Shown here: one piece after another, positions 11,269 to 20,808 of the stretch
Position numbering within the stretch: the first letter of the stretch is position 1
Layout of the letters: every line of letters starts with the position of its first letter
Assembly (NCBI RefSeq): GCF_020781975.1
Contig: NZ_JAJGNI010000001.1
Coordinates: forward strand, 186,001-250,000
Source: Microbacterium schleiferi
GTDB lineage: Bacteria > Actinomycetota > Actinomycetes > Actinomycetales > Microbacteriaceae
Direction: 5' to 3'
Length of the DNA: 64,000 nt
The notes under the pieces: model-generated
What the model was told of the DNA's origin: nothing
Database searches by the model: none
The model's input: the letters and a program-made list of their open reading frames with translations, nothing else
Translations under genes and position numbers: made by a program

Positions 11269-11649
11269 ATGCGAACAGTACTGAGGTGGATGCTGGCCGG
11301 GGCGATGGTGCTCGCGGGGGTGACGCATCTCACGGTGGCCCGCAAGGAGTTCCAGGCGCAGGTGCCTCCCTGGGCTGCCGAGCTCTCACCGCTCGACGAG
11401 GATGCGATTGTGGTGGCATCCGGTGTTGTCGAGATCATGCTCGGCACGGCACTTGTCGCGCTGCCCAAGGAGCGGCGCCGCGTCGGCGCGATCCTGGCGG
11501 CATTCTTCATCGCGATCTTCCCCGGCAACATCTCGCAGTACGTCGAGAAGCGCGATGGCTTCGGCCTCGATACCGATACGAAGCGCCTCGTTCGACTGTT
11601 CTTCCAGCCCGTGCTCGTCGCGTGGGCCTGGTGGTCGACGCGCCGCTGA
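11269..11649 (+). CDS. DoxX-like small integral membrane protein, paralogue of the preceding gene
   Basis: The 126-residue product aligns with the preceding protein along its length (RTVLRWMLAGAMVLAGVTHL against MRVLRWLLAALLVAAGVSHL, VASGVVEIMLGTALVALP, FPGNISQY, LDTDTKRLVRLFFQP), so the pair arose by tandem duplication and then diverged. It has the same four hydrophobic segments. ATG 11269 is chosen because it matches the paralogue start; a TTG at 11257 lies too close to the GGGAGG element. It probably follows the MarR-DoxX pair in one transcript. Confidence 0.65.
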   Translation: MRTVLRWMLAGAMVLAGVTHLTVARKEFQAQVPPWAAELSPLDEDAIVVASGVVEIMLGTALVALPKERRRVGAILAAFFIAIFPGNISQYVEKRDGFGLDTDTKRLVRLFFQPVLVAWAWWSTRR

Positions 11650-11703
11650 CGGCATCCGGCCTGGCACCGGGCACCGCAGAGAAGCGATGTCGGAACCCCC
11701 TCG

Positions 11704-11709
11704 TAGTGT
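11704..11709 (+). promoter_or_regulatory. Putative -10 of a leaderless DUF222/HNH transcript
   Basis: TAGTGT lies 6 bases before ATG 11716, with no ribosome binding site. Confidence 0.5.
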
Positions 11710-11715
11710 CGGGGT

Positions 11716-13104
11716 ATGGATGATTTCGGCATCACCGACCCGGGCGGGAAAACCCGTGGGACGGATGCCGCGTCCTGGACCTCACCGCGCACCGCAGACC
11801 CCGACGAGGACTTCGTCTACGACGGTGAGTACTGCGAGCACGACGAGGTAGTCGGATGGGTGCCGGCGCAGCCCGACGCTGTGGCACTCGTGCTTGAGGT
11901 CGCGACGATGGAGGCAGTGTTCGCGGCGCAGCGGCTGGCTCGCATCGACCAGCTCCGGCTCGAGGCGCTCGATGACGTCACGCGCTACGGCGGAGGAGCG
12001 CGGGAGTTGATCGAGCGCTCGGTGCGGCTTGAGCTCGCCGCAGCCCTCCGGATCACCGAGAACCAGGCCGGGATGCTGATGTACCGTGCTGAGGCGCTCG
12101 TGCACCGGTATCCGACGGTGTGGAATTCGCTCGCCCACGCGGGCATGACCGAGCGGCACGCGACGATCATCGTGGATGAACTTGCGCCCCTCGAACCTGA
12201 GGTTGCAGCGCGGCTTGTCGAGAAGGTGCGAGACCTCGCAGAAACCCTCGCGATCGGTCCGTTCCGCCGGGCACTTCGACGCCTCATCGATAAGGAACTG
12301 GCGCCGACGCTGTCGGCGCGTCACGAGCACGCCGTCCGGCGTCGGCGGATCTTCGTCGAGCCGGAGGCCGACGGGATGTCGTGGCTGCACGCGCTGCTGC
12401 CCTCGGTCGAAGCTCACGCGATCCACGGACGAATGACGGCGAAGGGCAAGGCATTGCTCGCGGCGCAGGTCGGTGGCGAAGGCGGCTCTCAGCCCGATGA
12501 CCGCACGCTTGACGAGATCCGTGCCGACATCCTGTGCGATCTTCTGCTCGACGGCGTTGTCCCGTCTCACCCGAAGGACGTGCGGGGCATCCGCCCCACG
12601 GTTGTCGTGACGGTACCCGCGCTCGCCCTCCTCGGTGCGGATGGCGACGGTCCTCATGAGCCCGCGATCGTGGAAGGCGTTGGTCCCATCCCGATCGAGA
12701 GAGCACGAGAGCTTGCGGGAACCGCGACGTCATGGATCCGGGTACTGACACATCCGGAAACGGGGGTCGTCCTGTCGGTCGGTAGAACCCGGTACCGACC
12801 ACCGCCAGACATGGTGGTGCTGACGAAGTGGCGCGCTGAGAGATGCATGGCGCCGGGGTGTGGGGTTCCCGCCTCCCGATGTCAGATCGACCACTCCCTC
12901 GCGTGGGAAGACGGCGGTGAGACCTCAGTTGTGAATACCGCCCCGCTCTGTCAGGGACACCATACCGTCAAGCACCATGGCGGGTGGCGCGTCATCCAGA
13001 CCGGAGACGGGTCGCTGCTGTGGATCTCGCCGAGCGGTCGCCAGTACACAGTTGCACCGGAGCGCCGACTTCCCGTCTTCCGGGTGGACTCGGTTGCCGC
13101 CTGA
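11716..13104 (+). CDS. DUF222 / HNH endonuclease domain protein (13E12-like family)
   Basis: The 462-residue protein has a long helical DUF222 region (about 60-330) followed by a C-terminal HNH nuclease. The HNH zinc and catalytic residues are visible: C377-x4-C382, D392-H393, N407 and C412-x2-H415-H416. Such proteins are present in many copies in actinomycete genomes and resemble the mycobacterial REP13E12 family. Their role is unknown and may include selfish or defence functions. All HNH residues are present, so it could be an active nuclease. It converges with the oxidoreductase gene. Confidence 0.85.
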   Translation: MDDFGITDPGGKTRGTDAASWTSPRTADPDEDFVYDGEYCEHDEVVGWVPAQPDAVALVLEVATMEAVFAAQRLARIDQLRLEALDDVTRYGGGARELIERSVRLELAAALRITENQAGMLMYRAEALVHRYPTVWNSLAHAGMTERHATIIVDELAPLEPEVAARLVEKVRDLAETLAIGPFRRALRRLIDKELAPTLSARHEHAVRRRRIFVEPEADGMSWLHALLPSVEAHAIHGRMTAKGKALLAAQVGGEGGSQPDDRTLDEIRADILCDLLLDGVVPSHPKDVRGIRPTVVVTVPALALLGADGDGPHEPAIVEGVGPIPIERARELAGTATSWIRVLTHPETGVVLSVGRTRYRPPPDMVVLTKWRAERCMAPGCGVPASRCQIDHSLAWEDGGETSVVNTAPLCQGHHTVKHHGGWRVIQTGDGSLLWISPSGRQYTVAPERRLPVFRVDSVAA

Positions 13105-13150
13105 GCAGACCCTCCTGAGCGGACCCGCCTGAGTCGAGACCTGAGCGGGC

Positions 13151-14131
13151 TTACTCGCCGGGGTAGCGCACGCCCAGCTGAGCGCGCAGTTCGTCGAGGA
13201 CGTGCATGATGGCAACCGATTCGTCCAGCGGAAGCAGGTCGCTGTCGGTCTTACCCTCGGCGAGCAGCCGTTCCGCGGCGAGCGCCTGGTACTGCATCCC
13301 CCGGCCCTCCACATCGCTCTGGTACTCCTCGAGAACCTCTCCGTCGGGTGCAACGACGCGGAACGACGTGGGCGTGTACCAGACGCGGTCGATGTCGATC
13401 CGCGCGTCAGTGCCCAGCACATGAGCGGTATTGGGTCCGACAGCGCGCGAGGTCGAGATCGAGGTTGAGACCGCGCCGCCGGCGTGAGTGAAGATCGTCG
13501 CTACCTCGGCATCCGCGCCCGTGTCACCGAGGCGGCCGCGAGCGGTCACCGTCTCCGGCTTCCCGAGCACATCGCAGGCGAACGAGACCGGATAGATTCC
13601 GAGGTCAAGAAGCGACCCGCCGCCGAGTTCCAGCGCGTTCAGGCGGTGGCTCGGGTCGGATGAGATCCGCTGGGTGTGGTCGGCGAAAACGGTGCGGATC
13701 TCGCCCAGCGTTCCTGCGGCGATGATCTCGCGAATCCTCACCATGTGCGGGAGGTACCGCGTCCACATCGCCTCCATGGCGAGCAGCCCCTGAGCGCGTG
13801 CGACCTCGCGCACACGCTCGGCCTCGGGGCCGGTCAACGTGAACGGCTTCTCGATCAGCACGTGCTTGCCCGCTTCGAGCGCGAGCACAGCATTGTCGGC
13901 GTGCATCGGATGCGGCGTTGCGATGTAGACGATGTCGACGTCGGGATCGGCGACGAGCTCCTCGTACGATCCGTGCGCGTGCGGAATCGCGAACTGGTCA
14001 GCGAACGCCCGCGAGGCATCCGGGCGCCGAGACCCCACCGCCGACACCGTCAGCCCGGCCGTCCGCAGGTCGCTCGTAAAGGCGTGTGCGATACCGCCGG
14101 TCGCCAGGATTCCCCATCGCAGTCCAGTCAT
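13151..14131 (-). CDS. Gfo/Idh/MocA family NAD(P)-dependent oxidoreductase
   Basis: The 326-residue protein starts with a Rossmann dinucleotide site (LRWGILATGGIAHAF), followed by DIVYIATPHPMHADNAVLAL and the family signature EKPFTL, whose Lys is catalytic in relatives. The C-terminal half is the usual open-sheet substrate domain (LGGGSLLDLGIYPVSFA). Relatives oxidise sugars, inositols or trans-dihydrodiols; the substrate is not evident. ATG 14131 is preferred over the upstream GTG at 14191 because TACGCT lies 6 bases before it and because the Rossmann strand then begins at residue 3. It is divergent from the M20 hydrolase with a 47-base gap. Confidence 0.88.
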   Translation of the reverse strand: MTGLRWGILATGGIAHAFTSDLRTAGLTVSAVGSRRPDASRAFADQFAIPHAHGSYEELVADPDVDIVYIATPHPMHADNAVLALEAGKHVLIEKPFTLTGPEAERVREVARAQGLLAMEAMWTRYLPHMVRIREIIAAGTLGEIRTVFADHTQRISSDPSHRLNALELGGGSLLDLGIYPVSFACDVLGKPETVTARGRLGDTGADAEVATIFTHAGGAVSTSISTSRAVGPNTAHVLGTDARIDIDRVWYTPTSFRVVAPDGEVLEEYQSDVEGRGMQYQALAAERLLAEGKTDSDLLPLDESVAIMHVLDELRAQLGVRYPGE

Positions 14132-14137
14132 GGTTCG

Positions 14138-14143
14138 AGCGTA
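14138..14143 (-). promoter_or_regulatory. Putative -10 of a leaderless oxidoreductase transcript
   Basis: TACGCT on the minus strand lies 6 bases before ATG 14131. It is back to back with the -10 of the divergent M20 gene, so the two promoters must overlap. Confidence 0.5.
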
Positions 14144-14166
14144 GTCCGCCCGCGCAGTGCCGCGAG

Positions 14167-14172
14167 TAGCCT
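14167..14172 (+). promoter_or_regulatory. Putative -10 of a leaderless M20 hydrolase transcript
   Basis: TAGCCT lies 6 bases before ATG 14179. The 15 bases from here through the ATG are identical to those before the gene at 58496. Confidence 0.5.
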
Positions 14173-14178
14173 CGAAGC

Positions 14179-15507
14179 ATGAGCACTCCATTGGATCGCT
14201 TCCGAGAACTCCTATCCATCCCTACCGTGTCGTACGCCGACGAGTCGCGGATGGATGCGTCGGTGTTCGACGAGTTCCACAGCGCCCTGGAGCGCCTGTA
14301 CCCGAAGACTCATGAGCGCCTCGAGCGCGACGTGATCGCCCGCCACTCACTGCTGTACCGGTGGCCGGGCGCCTCATCCGAAGATCCGCTCGTGCTCATG
14401 GCCCACATGGATGTCGTGCCCGTGGTCGAGGCGGAGTGGCAGCATCCGCCGTTCGGCGCCGAGATCGTGGGTGAGGGCGAGGATGCCGAACTCCACGCCC
14501 GCGGCGCGATCGACGACAAAGGATCGCTTGTCGCGATCTTCGAAGCCGTCGAGACCCTCGTCGCCGAAGGCTTCACGCCGGCACGCGACATCTACCTGTC
14601 GTTCGGTCACAACGAAGAGACGGCGGGAGACGGGGCGCGGGGAATCGTCGCGCACCTGGAGGAGCGCGGCATCCATCCGGGACTCGTGCTCGATGAGGGC
14701 GGCGCCGTCGTTGAGGGGATCATCCCCGGTGTCGAGGTGCCCACCGCGATGATCGGTGTCGCCGAACGTGGCGTCATGACCCTCGTCATGACCGTCCGTG
14801 AGCAGGGCGGTCACGCATCAACCCCGCCCGCGATGCCCGCCACCGCCCGGCTGGCGCGAGCTATCGACCGGCTGCGGCGCAAGCCGTTCCCGACGCGGCT
14901 CGCGCCCCCAGTGCGCGCCATGCTCGCGACGCTCTCGCCCCACGCTCCCGAACCGCTTCGGACCCTGTTCCGACGCGGTGAGATTACGGGCCCGCTGCTT
15001 GCCGGCGCCTTCACCCTCGGCGGACCCGAGACCAACGCGATGGTGCGCACCACCGCTGTCGTGACCGAGCTCAGCGGCGCACCCGGCGAGAACGTCCTCG
15101 CGACGACGGCGAAGGCGTCGGTCAACATCCGCCTGCTCACCGGCGACACCATCGACAGCGCGACGGCGCACGTTCGTCGGGCGGTGGCCGACGAGAAGGT
15201 CGAGCTCGAGATCCGTCACGCATCCAACCCGTCACCGGTCTCGCCCTGGCGAGGAGAGCCGTGGCGACGGATCGCCGGCGCGGTCGTCTCGACACTCGGC
15301 GGCGACATCGTCCCGACGCCCTACGTGCAGCTGGGAGCCAGCGACAGCCGCTGGTTCACGGCGATCAGCGACCACGTCTACCGGTTCACGCCGTTCCACC
15401 TGACCCGCTCCGAGCGTGATGCGTTGCACTCGCACAACGAGCGGATCCGCGTCGAGGTGTGGCTCCGCGGAATCGGCTTCTACCGCGCTCTCATCGAAGC
15501 GTCGTAG
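14179..15507 (+). CDS. M20/M25/M40 family metallohydrolase (carboxypeptidase or deacylase type)
   Basis: The 442-residue enzyme has the dizinc signature of the family: His and Asp in LVLMAHMDVVP, the bridging Asp in HARGAIDDKGS, and the Glu-Glu pair in SFGHNEETAGDGARG. A dimerisation domain with GGHASTPPAMPATARLARAI follows, and the catalytic domain resumes with SDSRWFTAIS near the C-terminus. Relatives hydrolyse dipeptides, N-acyl amino acids or similar amides; the substrate is unknown. There is no signal peptide, so it acts in the cytosol. It converges with metY. Confidence 0.9.
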   Translation: MSTPLDRFRELLSIPTVSYADESRMDASVFDEFHSALERLYPKTHERLERDVIARHSLLYRWPGASSEDPLVLMAHMDVVPVVEAEWQHPPFGAEIVGEGEDAELHARGAIDDKGSLVAIFEAVETLVAEGFTPARDIYLSFGHNEETAGDGARGIVAHLEERGIHPGLVLDEGGAVVEGIIPGVEVPTAMIGVAERGVMTLVMTVREQGGHASTPPAMPATARLARAIDRLRRKPFPTRLAPPVRAMLATLSPHAPEPLRTLFRRGEITGPLLAGAFTLGGPETNAMVRTTAVVTELSGAPGENVLATTAKASVNIRLLTGDTIDSATAHVRRAVADEKVELEIRHASNPSPVSPWRGEPWRRIAGAVVSTLGGDIVPTPYVQLGASDSRWFTAISDHVYRFTPFHLTRSERDALHSHNERIRVEVWLRGIGFYRALIEAS

Positions 15508-15517
15508 CCCCGTTCAG

Positions 15518-16834
15518 CTAGGCCAGCGCTTGCGCCAGGTCTGCGATGAGATCTGCCTCGTCCTCGAGCCCGATCGAGAGGCGGATCGTCCGCGGCGAGA
15601 TGCCGGCCTCGCGCAGCTGGTCAGCGGTGAGGTGAAGATGGGTCATGGATGCCGGGTGGTTCACCATGCTGCGGGCATCCCCGATATTCGCCACGAGCCG
15701 GATGACGCGCAGAGCGTCGATGACCTGCTCGACGCGGCGGTCATCGGCATCCACGTCGCCGGTGCTGGCGAGATCGAACGAGAACACCGATGACGCTCCG
15801 CGCGGCAAGTAGTGCTGCGCCGTCGCGTGCCACGGGCTCGACGCGAGGCCCGGATGCCACACCTTCTCGACGGCAGGATGCTGCTCGAGGAACCGGGCGA
15901 CAGCGAGCGCGCTCGCGGAATGACGCTGCATCCGCAGGTCGAGAGTCTCGAGCCCTTGCAGGAGCTGGAACGACGACCACGCGGGCAGGGTAGTTCCGAA
16001 ATCGTGCACGAACCGGGTCTTGATGTAGACGACAAGGGCAAGGCCCTGCTCGCCGAAACGGTCCCACAGCACGAGGTCGCCGAACCGGGGATACGGCGTC
16101 GTGAACTGGGGCCACTGCTCGGGACCGGCACCGAAATCGAACGATCCAATATCGACCACCACGCCACCGAGGGCAACGCCGTGCCCGCCGATGTACTTCG
16201 TGGCGGAATGGATGACGATGTCGGCTCCGTGCTCACCGGGACGCACGAGGTACGGAGAGGCGACAGTGTTGTCGACGACGAGCGGCACGCCCGCGGCGTG
16301 GGCGACATCGGCGATGGCACGGATGTCGAGCACGGTCGCCAGGGGATTGGTGATCGTCTCGGCGAAGAAGGCCCGCGTGCTCGGGCGCACCGCATCGCGC
16401 CACGCGTCAGTGTCGTCCTGATCGACGTAGGTGACCTCGATCCCGAGGCTCCCGAGCGAGTCCGAGAGCAGATCGACCGTGCCGCCATAGAGCTGGCGGG
16501 CAGCTACCACGTGGTCGCCGGCTGAGGCCAGCGCGAGGATCGCCGCGGCCGCAGCCGCCTGGCCGGAGGCCACCGCGACTGCTGCTCGCCCACCCTCGAG
16601 GGCAGCGATGCGCTGCTCGAACACCGCCTGGGTGGGGTTCGCGTTGCGGCTGTAGACGTTCCCGAGACTGCGAAGCGCAAAGACGTCGCGCGCCTGCGCC
16701 AGGGAGGGGAACTCGTACCCGTTGGACTGGTAGATCGGCACGACCGCCGTGTTCTGCGCGGTACCCGGCACATAGCCGGCCTGAACCTGGGCGGTCGCGA
16801 AGGACGCGGTGGGATCAGGCGCAGAAGTGCTCAC
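15518..16834 (-). CDS. metY: O-acetylhomoserine aminocarboxypropyltransferase (sulfhydrylase)
   Basis: The 438-residue PLP enzyme of the Cys/Met metabolism family makes homocysteine from O-acetylhomoserine and sulfide. Landmarks are NVYSRNANPTQAVFEQRIAA near the N-terminus, SGQAAAAAAILALASAGDHV, the VVDNTVASPYL strand, and HSATKYIGGHG containing the Schiff-base lysine. The C-terminal SIGLEDEADLIADLAQAL is typical. The length (about 430) and the insertion after the PLP lysine (VVVDIGSFDFGAGPEQWPQF) fit MetY better than the shorter MetB or MetZ enzymes. The start is a GTG. Confidence 0.9.
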   Translation of the reverse strand: MSTSAPDPTASFATAQVQAGYVPGTAQNTAVVPIYQSNGYEFPSLAQARDVFALRSLGNVYSRNANPTQAVFEQRIAALEGGRAAVAVASGQAAAAAAILALASAGDHVVAARQLYGGTVDLLSDSLGSLGIEVTYVDQDDTDAWRDAVRPSTRAFFAETITNPLATVLDIRAIADVAHAAGVPLVVDNTVASPYLVRPGEHGADIVIHSATKYIGGHGVALGGVVVDIGSFDFGAGPEQWPQFTTPYPRFGDLVLWDRFGEQGLALVVYIKTRFVHDFGTTLPAWSSFQLLQGLETLDLRMQRHSASALAVARFLEQHPAVEKVWHPGLASSPWHATAQHYLPRGASSVFSFDLASTGDVDADDRRVEQVIDALRVIRLVANIGDARSMVNHPASMTHLHLTADQLREAGISPRTIRLSIGLEDEADLIADLAQALA

Positions 16835-16911
16835 ATTCTCATGGTGGCACGCGTAGCCGCTGGCCCCTTCGCTGTGTGTCGCTGTGTGACGGACCGGCGG
16901 GCTGCCAGCGA

Positions 16912-19900
16912 TCAGGAGCCGGAGAGGGCCTTCGTCAACCGCTGCAGCGACACCGGCTCGGCAGTTCCGAGGCTCTGCGCGAACAGGCTTACGCGGTACT
17001 CCTCGAGCAGCCAGCGTCCGTGCACGAGGTTCGGTGACGCGTCTGCGGCCAGGGGAATCGTGCCGCCGGAGTCCCGATAGATCGCCGCGGCACGCTCGTA
17101 CTCGGTCAGGCGCTGGCGATCACGACCGGGGTTGTCGGCGAGCGCGGCGGTGCGGGTGAGCAGGGCCGCGAGATACCGCGGATAGTGTGCGAGGCGCTCC
17201 AGTCCTACCGCCGAGACGAACCCGGGATAGACAAGTCCCGACAGCTGTCCGCGAACGTCGGTGAGCGCTGCCAGCAGCGTCATGGCGTTGAGGTTTCGCA
17301 GGCCCCGCTCGACGTCGCGCGCCGCGGTGAGGATGCGGGCAGTCAGCGAAACTGCCGAGAACAGCGCGTCAGTCACGTCGGCCGAGAACGCATCCCGCGC
17401 TGCCTCGAACTGGGCGCGGGTGCGGATCGGGTCGGGAAAGCGCGCGAGGACCGCGTCTGCCACGGCGACCCGGCAGTCCTCGACAAGGGAGCGCGCCGAC
17501 GAGTACGGGGATGCCGCGAGCGCGAGCTTCTCGGCGGCGGTCAGGTGGTCGAGCACGTACGCGGCGGGGGAGGGGACCGCCAGCAGCAGCAGGCGACGAA
17601 GACCCGCATGGGTGGCTCGCGCGGCAGCCTCGGGCGTCGCATCGATCCGCAGCGCGACGCTCTCTCCCTCGTCGATGAGGGCGGGATAACCGCGTACCAC
17701 GCCACCGGCGACCCGCGTGTCGACGACGGCGGGAAGCTCGGAGATCGTCCAGTCGGTGAGCCCCGAGACTTCCGTGAACCCCGCGGTGTCGGCATCCGGC
17801 TTCGCTCCTGAGGGCCGCGGGGTGCGCTGGGCGGGCGCCGGGGGTCGTTTCGGGGCGGAAAGCGAGGATGCCACCGCGCCGCGGGCGGCCCCGGCCAACT
17901 CCTGCTGCAGGCGGGTGAGGTCGCGCCCGGAGCCGAGCGTGCGTCCTCGGTGGTCGACAACCCGGAACGAAATGCCGAGGTGGGCGGGGACGCGCTCGAG
18001 GTCGAAATCGTCCGCCGTGACGGGTTGGTGGGCCACGCGCTGGATGCGTGCTGCGAGGGCTGCCCGAAGGGTGGTCGGCGGGAGTCCGCCGTGATCCTCC
18101 GGGCCTTCGCCGGCAAGATCTGCCGAGAACCGAGCCGCCCAGTCGGCAGCGGGCACGACGTGACGCCGGATGGTCTTGGGCAGTGCCCGGATGAGGGCGG
18201 CGATCAGCTCGTCGCGCAGTCCCGGTACCTGCCAGTCGAACCCGGTATCGCGCAGCCCCGCGAGCAGCGCCACCGGTACCACAGCATTGACGCCGTCGTC
18301 GGGTGCACCCGGCTCGAAGCGGTAGCTGAGCGAAAGCACCTGATCGCCCTGCGTCCACCGGGAGGGATACTCGTCGCTGCGCGCTGCCGCGGCGCCCTCG
18401 GCGAGATCGGACTCGCCCATGTCGAGCAGGCGCGGTGTGCGGTTCGAGGTCTCACGCCACCAGGACTCGAACGAGCGGACGTCGAAGACCTCGCGCGGGA
18501 TCCGCGCGTCGTAGAACGCGAACACCGCCTCGTCACCGGCCAGGATGTCGCGGCGACGCTCCCGCTCCTCGAGCTTCTCCAGGCGCCGCCGCATGTCCGC
18601 GTTACGCCGGTCGAAGGCAGTGAGGCGTTTGTCGAGGTTCGCGGCATCCCATTCGCCCTGCACGAGCGCGTGGCGGATGAAGAGCTCGCGTGCGAGCGGC
18701 CGATCGAAGCGGGCCAACTGCACGCGGCGCTTCGGGATGATCTCTACCCCGAACAGGGTCACCTTCTCGTACGCGGATGCCGCACCCGCCGATCGAGACC
18801 AGTGCGGCTCGCCCAGCTGACGGTGGGCGAGCTCGCCGGCGAGCTCCTCGGCCCAGGCTGGGTCGACCGCTGCGACCGTTCGGGCGAACAGGCGCGAGGT
18901 TTCGACGAGTTCTGCCGCCATGACGGCATCCGGGCTCTTCTTGCGAAGCCCCGAGCCCGGGAAGATCGCGAAGCGCGCGCCGCGGGCTCCCCGGTATTCG
19001 GCGGTGGGGCGCCGTGGCTTCCCGGAAGCTGCACCCTTGGCTGCGGACGTCGTCGTGCGGTCATCGCGGATGCCGATCTGCGAGAGCAGCCCCGACAAGA
19101 TCGCGCGATGGACGGCATCGGGGTCGGCGTCGACCCTCGTCTTCGCGCGCCGTGCACCCATGAGATCCGCGAGTTGTCGGTGCACATCGACCCATTCGCG
19201 CACGCGCACGTAGTTGAGGAACTCGGCCCGGCACATCCGCCGAAACGCGCTCGAGCCGAGCTCTACCTGCATCTCTTGCAGGTAGTTCCACAGACCCAGC
19301 AGCGAGAGGAAGTCGCTCGTCGGGTCGGTGAACCGCGCATGCAGGCGATCGGCCTGCTCGCGCTGCTCCTCGGGACGCTCGCGGACATCCTGAAGAGACA
19401 GGCCGGCCACGATCGCCAGGACACTCGGCAGCACATCCCGCTCGCGCGCTTCGACGAGCATCCGCGCCAACCGCGGATCGATCGGGAGCCGGGCAAGCTC
19501 CCGGCCGACCTTCGTGAGTCTGCCTCCCGAGACCGCGCGGAGTTCGACGAGGAGGTCCATCGCAGCCTTCACGCCGCGTGAATCCGGGGGAGTGAGGAAC
19601 GGGAAGGCTGCGACATCCCCCATTCCGAGGGCCATCATCTGCAGCAGCACGGCGGCCAGATTGGTGCGGAGGACCTCGGGTTCGGTGAACTCCGGACGGC
19701 CTGCGAAATCCTCCTCGGCGTAGAGCCGGATGGCGATACCCGGCGCCGTGCGCCCCGCACGGCCCGAACGCTGCTGCGCGGACGCCTGCGAGATCGCCTC
19801 GATCGGGAGTCGCTGGATCTTCGACCGGGCGGAGTAGCGCGAGATGCGCGCGGTCCCGGTGTCGATCACGTACCGGATGCCGGGAACGGTCAAGCTCGTT

Positions 19901-20790
19901 TCGGCCACGTTCGTGGCAAGGATGACGCGGCGGCGCACGCCGGCGCGGGTCGACGGTTCGAAGACCCGGTGCTGCTCGGCGGCACTGAGGCGACCGTACA
20001 GCGGGAGCACCTCGGTGGGAGCGGCATCGTTCGCGTACATGCCGCGGACGGCATCCATCGCGTCGCGGATCTCGGATTCGCCGGGAAGGAACACGAGAAC
20101 ATCGCCCCGCTCCTCGCGATCCAGTTCGCGCAGCGCTGCGACGAGCCCGTCGATGTCGTCCTCGGCGTTCTCGTCGTGGGGGCGGTAGCGAATCTCGACC
20201 GGGTAGGTGCGCCCCGAGACCTCCACAATCGGGGCGGCTGCTTCGGGATCTTCCGGCCTCGGTGAGAAGTGCCGCGCGAAGCTCTCGGGATCGATCGTCG
20301 CCGAGGTCACGATGACCTTCAGGTCGGGGCGCTTGCGCAGGATCTGGCGAAGGTACCCGAGCAGGAAGTCGATGTTCAGTGACCGCTCGTGAGCCTCGTC
20401 GATGATGATCGTGTCGTACCGGCGCAGCAGCCGGTCGCGGTGGATTTCGTTCAGCAGGATGCCGTCTGTCATCAGGGTGATGCGCGTGTCCTCGCTCACG
20501 GCATCCGTGAACCGTACGCGATAGCCCACCGCGCCGCCGAGGGGCACCTGCAGTTCGCTCGCGATTCGCTCGGCGATCGAACGCGCGGCGATCCGCCGAG
20601 GTTGCGTATGGGCGATACGACCGCGACCGAGCTCCAAGCAGATCTTCGGAAGCTGGGTCGTCTTGCCCGAGCCTGTCGCCCCCGCGACGATCACGACTTG
20701 ATGGTCTTCGATGGCGCGCGCGATCTCGTCCCGGGCGGCACTGACGGGCAGTTCCGGCGGGTAGACGATGACGGGTTCTGGCGCGGGCAT
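16912..20790 (-). CDS. hrpA: DEAH-box ATP-dependent RNA helicase HrpA
   Basis: The 1,292-residue protein has the full HrpA layout. Walker A is GATGSGKTTQ (37-46), the DEAH box is IIDEAHERS (129-137), then a SATID motif, a second RecA domain with QRSGRAGRTAPG, a HA2/OB-fold region, and the long C-terminal DUF3418 region found only in HrpA. The E. coli protein has been linked to resolving stalled or collided ribosomes. The gene starts 18 bases after the stop of the transglutaminase-like gene, and that gap contains TACGAT 8 bases before the ATG, so it probably has its own promoter. Confidence 0.95.
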   Translation of the reverse strand: MPAPEPVIVYPPELPVSAARDEIARAIEDHQVVIVAGATGSGKTTQLPKICLELGRGRIAHTQPRRIAARSIAERIASELQVPLGGAVGYRVRFTDAVSEDTRITLMTDGILLNEIHRDRLLRRYDTIIIDEAHERSLNIDFLLGYLRQILRKRPDLKVIVTSATIDPESFARHFSPRPEDPEAAAPIVEVSGRTYPVEIRYRPHDENAEDDIDGLVAALRELDREERGDVLVFLPGESEIRDAMDAVRGMYANDAAPTEVLPLYGRLSAAEQHRVFEPSTRAGVRRRVILATNVAETSLTVPGIRYVIDTGTARISRYSARSKIQRLPIEAISQASAQQRSGRAGRTAPGIAIRLYAEEDFAGRPEFTEPEVLRTNLAAVLLQMMALGMGDVAAFPFLTPPDSRGVKAAMDLLVELRAVSGGRLTKVGRELARLPIDPRLARMLVEARERDVLPSVLAIVAGLSLQDVRERPEEQREQADRLHARFTDPTSDFLSLLGLWNYLQEMQVELGSSAFRRMCRAEFLNYVRVREWVDVHRQLADLMGARRAKTRVDADPDAVHRAILSGLLSQIGIRDDRTTTSAAKGAASGKPRRPTAEYRGARGARFAIFPGSGLRKKSPDAVMAAELVETSRLFARTVAAVDPAWAEELAGELAHRQLGEPHWSRSAGAASAYEKVTLFGVEIIPKRRVQLARFDRPLARELFIRHALVQGEWDAANLDKRLTAFDRRNADMRRRLEKLEERERRRDILAGDEAVFAFYDARIPREVFDVRSFESWWRETSNRTPRLLDMGESDLAEGAAAARSDEYPSRWTQGDQVLSLSYRFEPGAPDDGVNAVVPVALLAGLRDTGFDWQVPGLRDELIAALIRALPKTIRRHVVPAADWAARFSADLAGEGPEDHGGLPPTTLRAALAARIQRVAHQPVTADDFDLERVPAHLGISFRVVDHRGRTLGSGRDLTRLQQELAGAARGAVASSLSAPKRPPAPAQRTPRPSGAKPDADTAGFTEVSGLTDWTISELPAVVDTRVAGGVVRGYPALIDEGESVALRIDATPEAAARATHAGLRRLLLLAVPSPAAYVLDHLTAAEKLALAASPYSSARSLVEDCRVAVADAVLARFPDPIRTRAQFEAARDAFSADVTDALFSAVSLTARILTAARDVERGLRNLNAMTLLAALTDVRGQLSGLVYPGFVSAVGLERLAHYPRYLAALLTRTAALADNPGRDRQRLTEYERAAAIYRDSGGTIPLAADASPNLVHGRWLLEEYRVSLFAQSLGTAEPVSLQRLTKALSGS

Positions 20791-20798
20791 AGCCTTCG

Positions 20799-20804
20799 AT
20801 CGTA
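20799..20804 (-). promoter_or_regulatory. Putative -10 before hrpA
   Basis: TACGAT on the minus strand lies 8 bases before ATG 20790 within the 18-base gap. The spacing is slightly longer than at the other leaderless candidates. Confidence 0.35.
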
Positions 20805-20808
20805 ACCG

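Noticed and set aside
17950..19581. Plus-strand open frame of 543 codons inside hrpA
   Set aside because: hrpA on the other strand has full motif support over this stretch; the frame has no recognisable domains.
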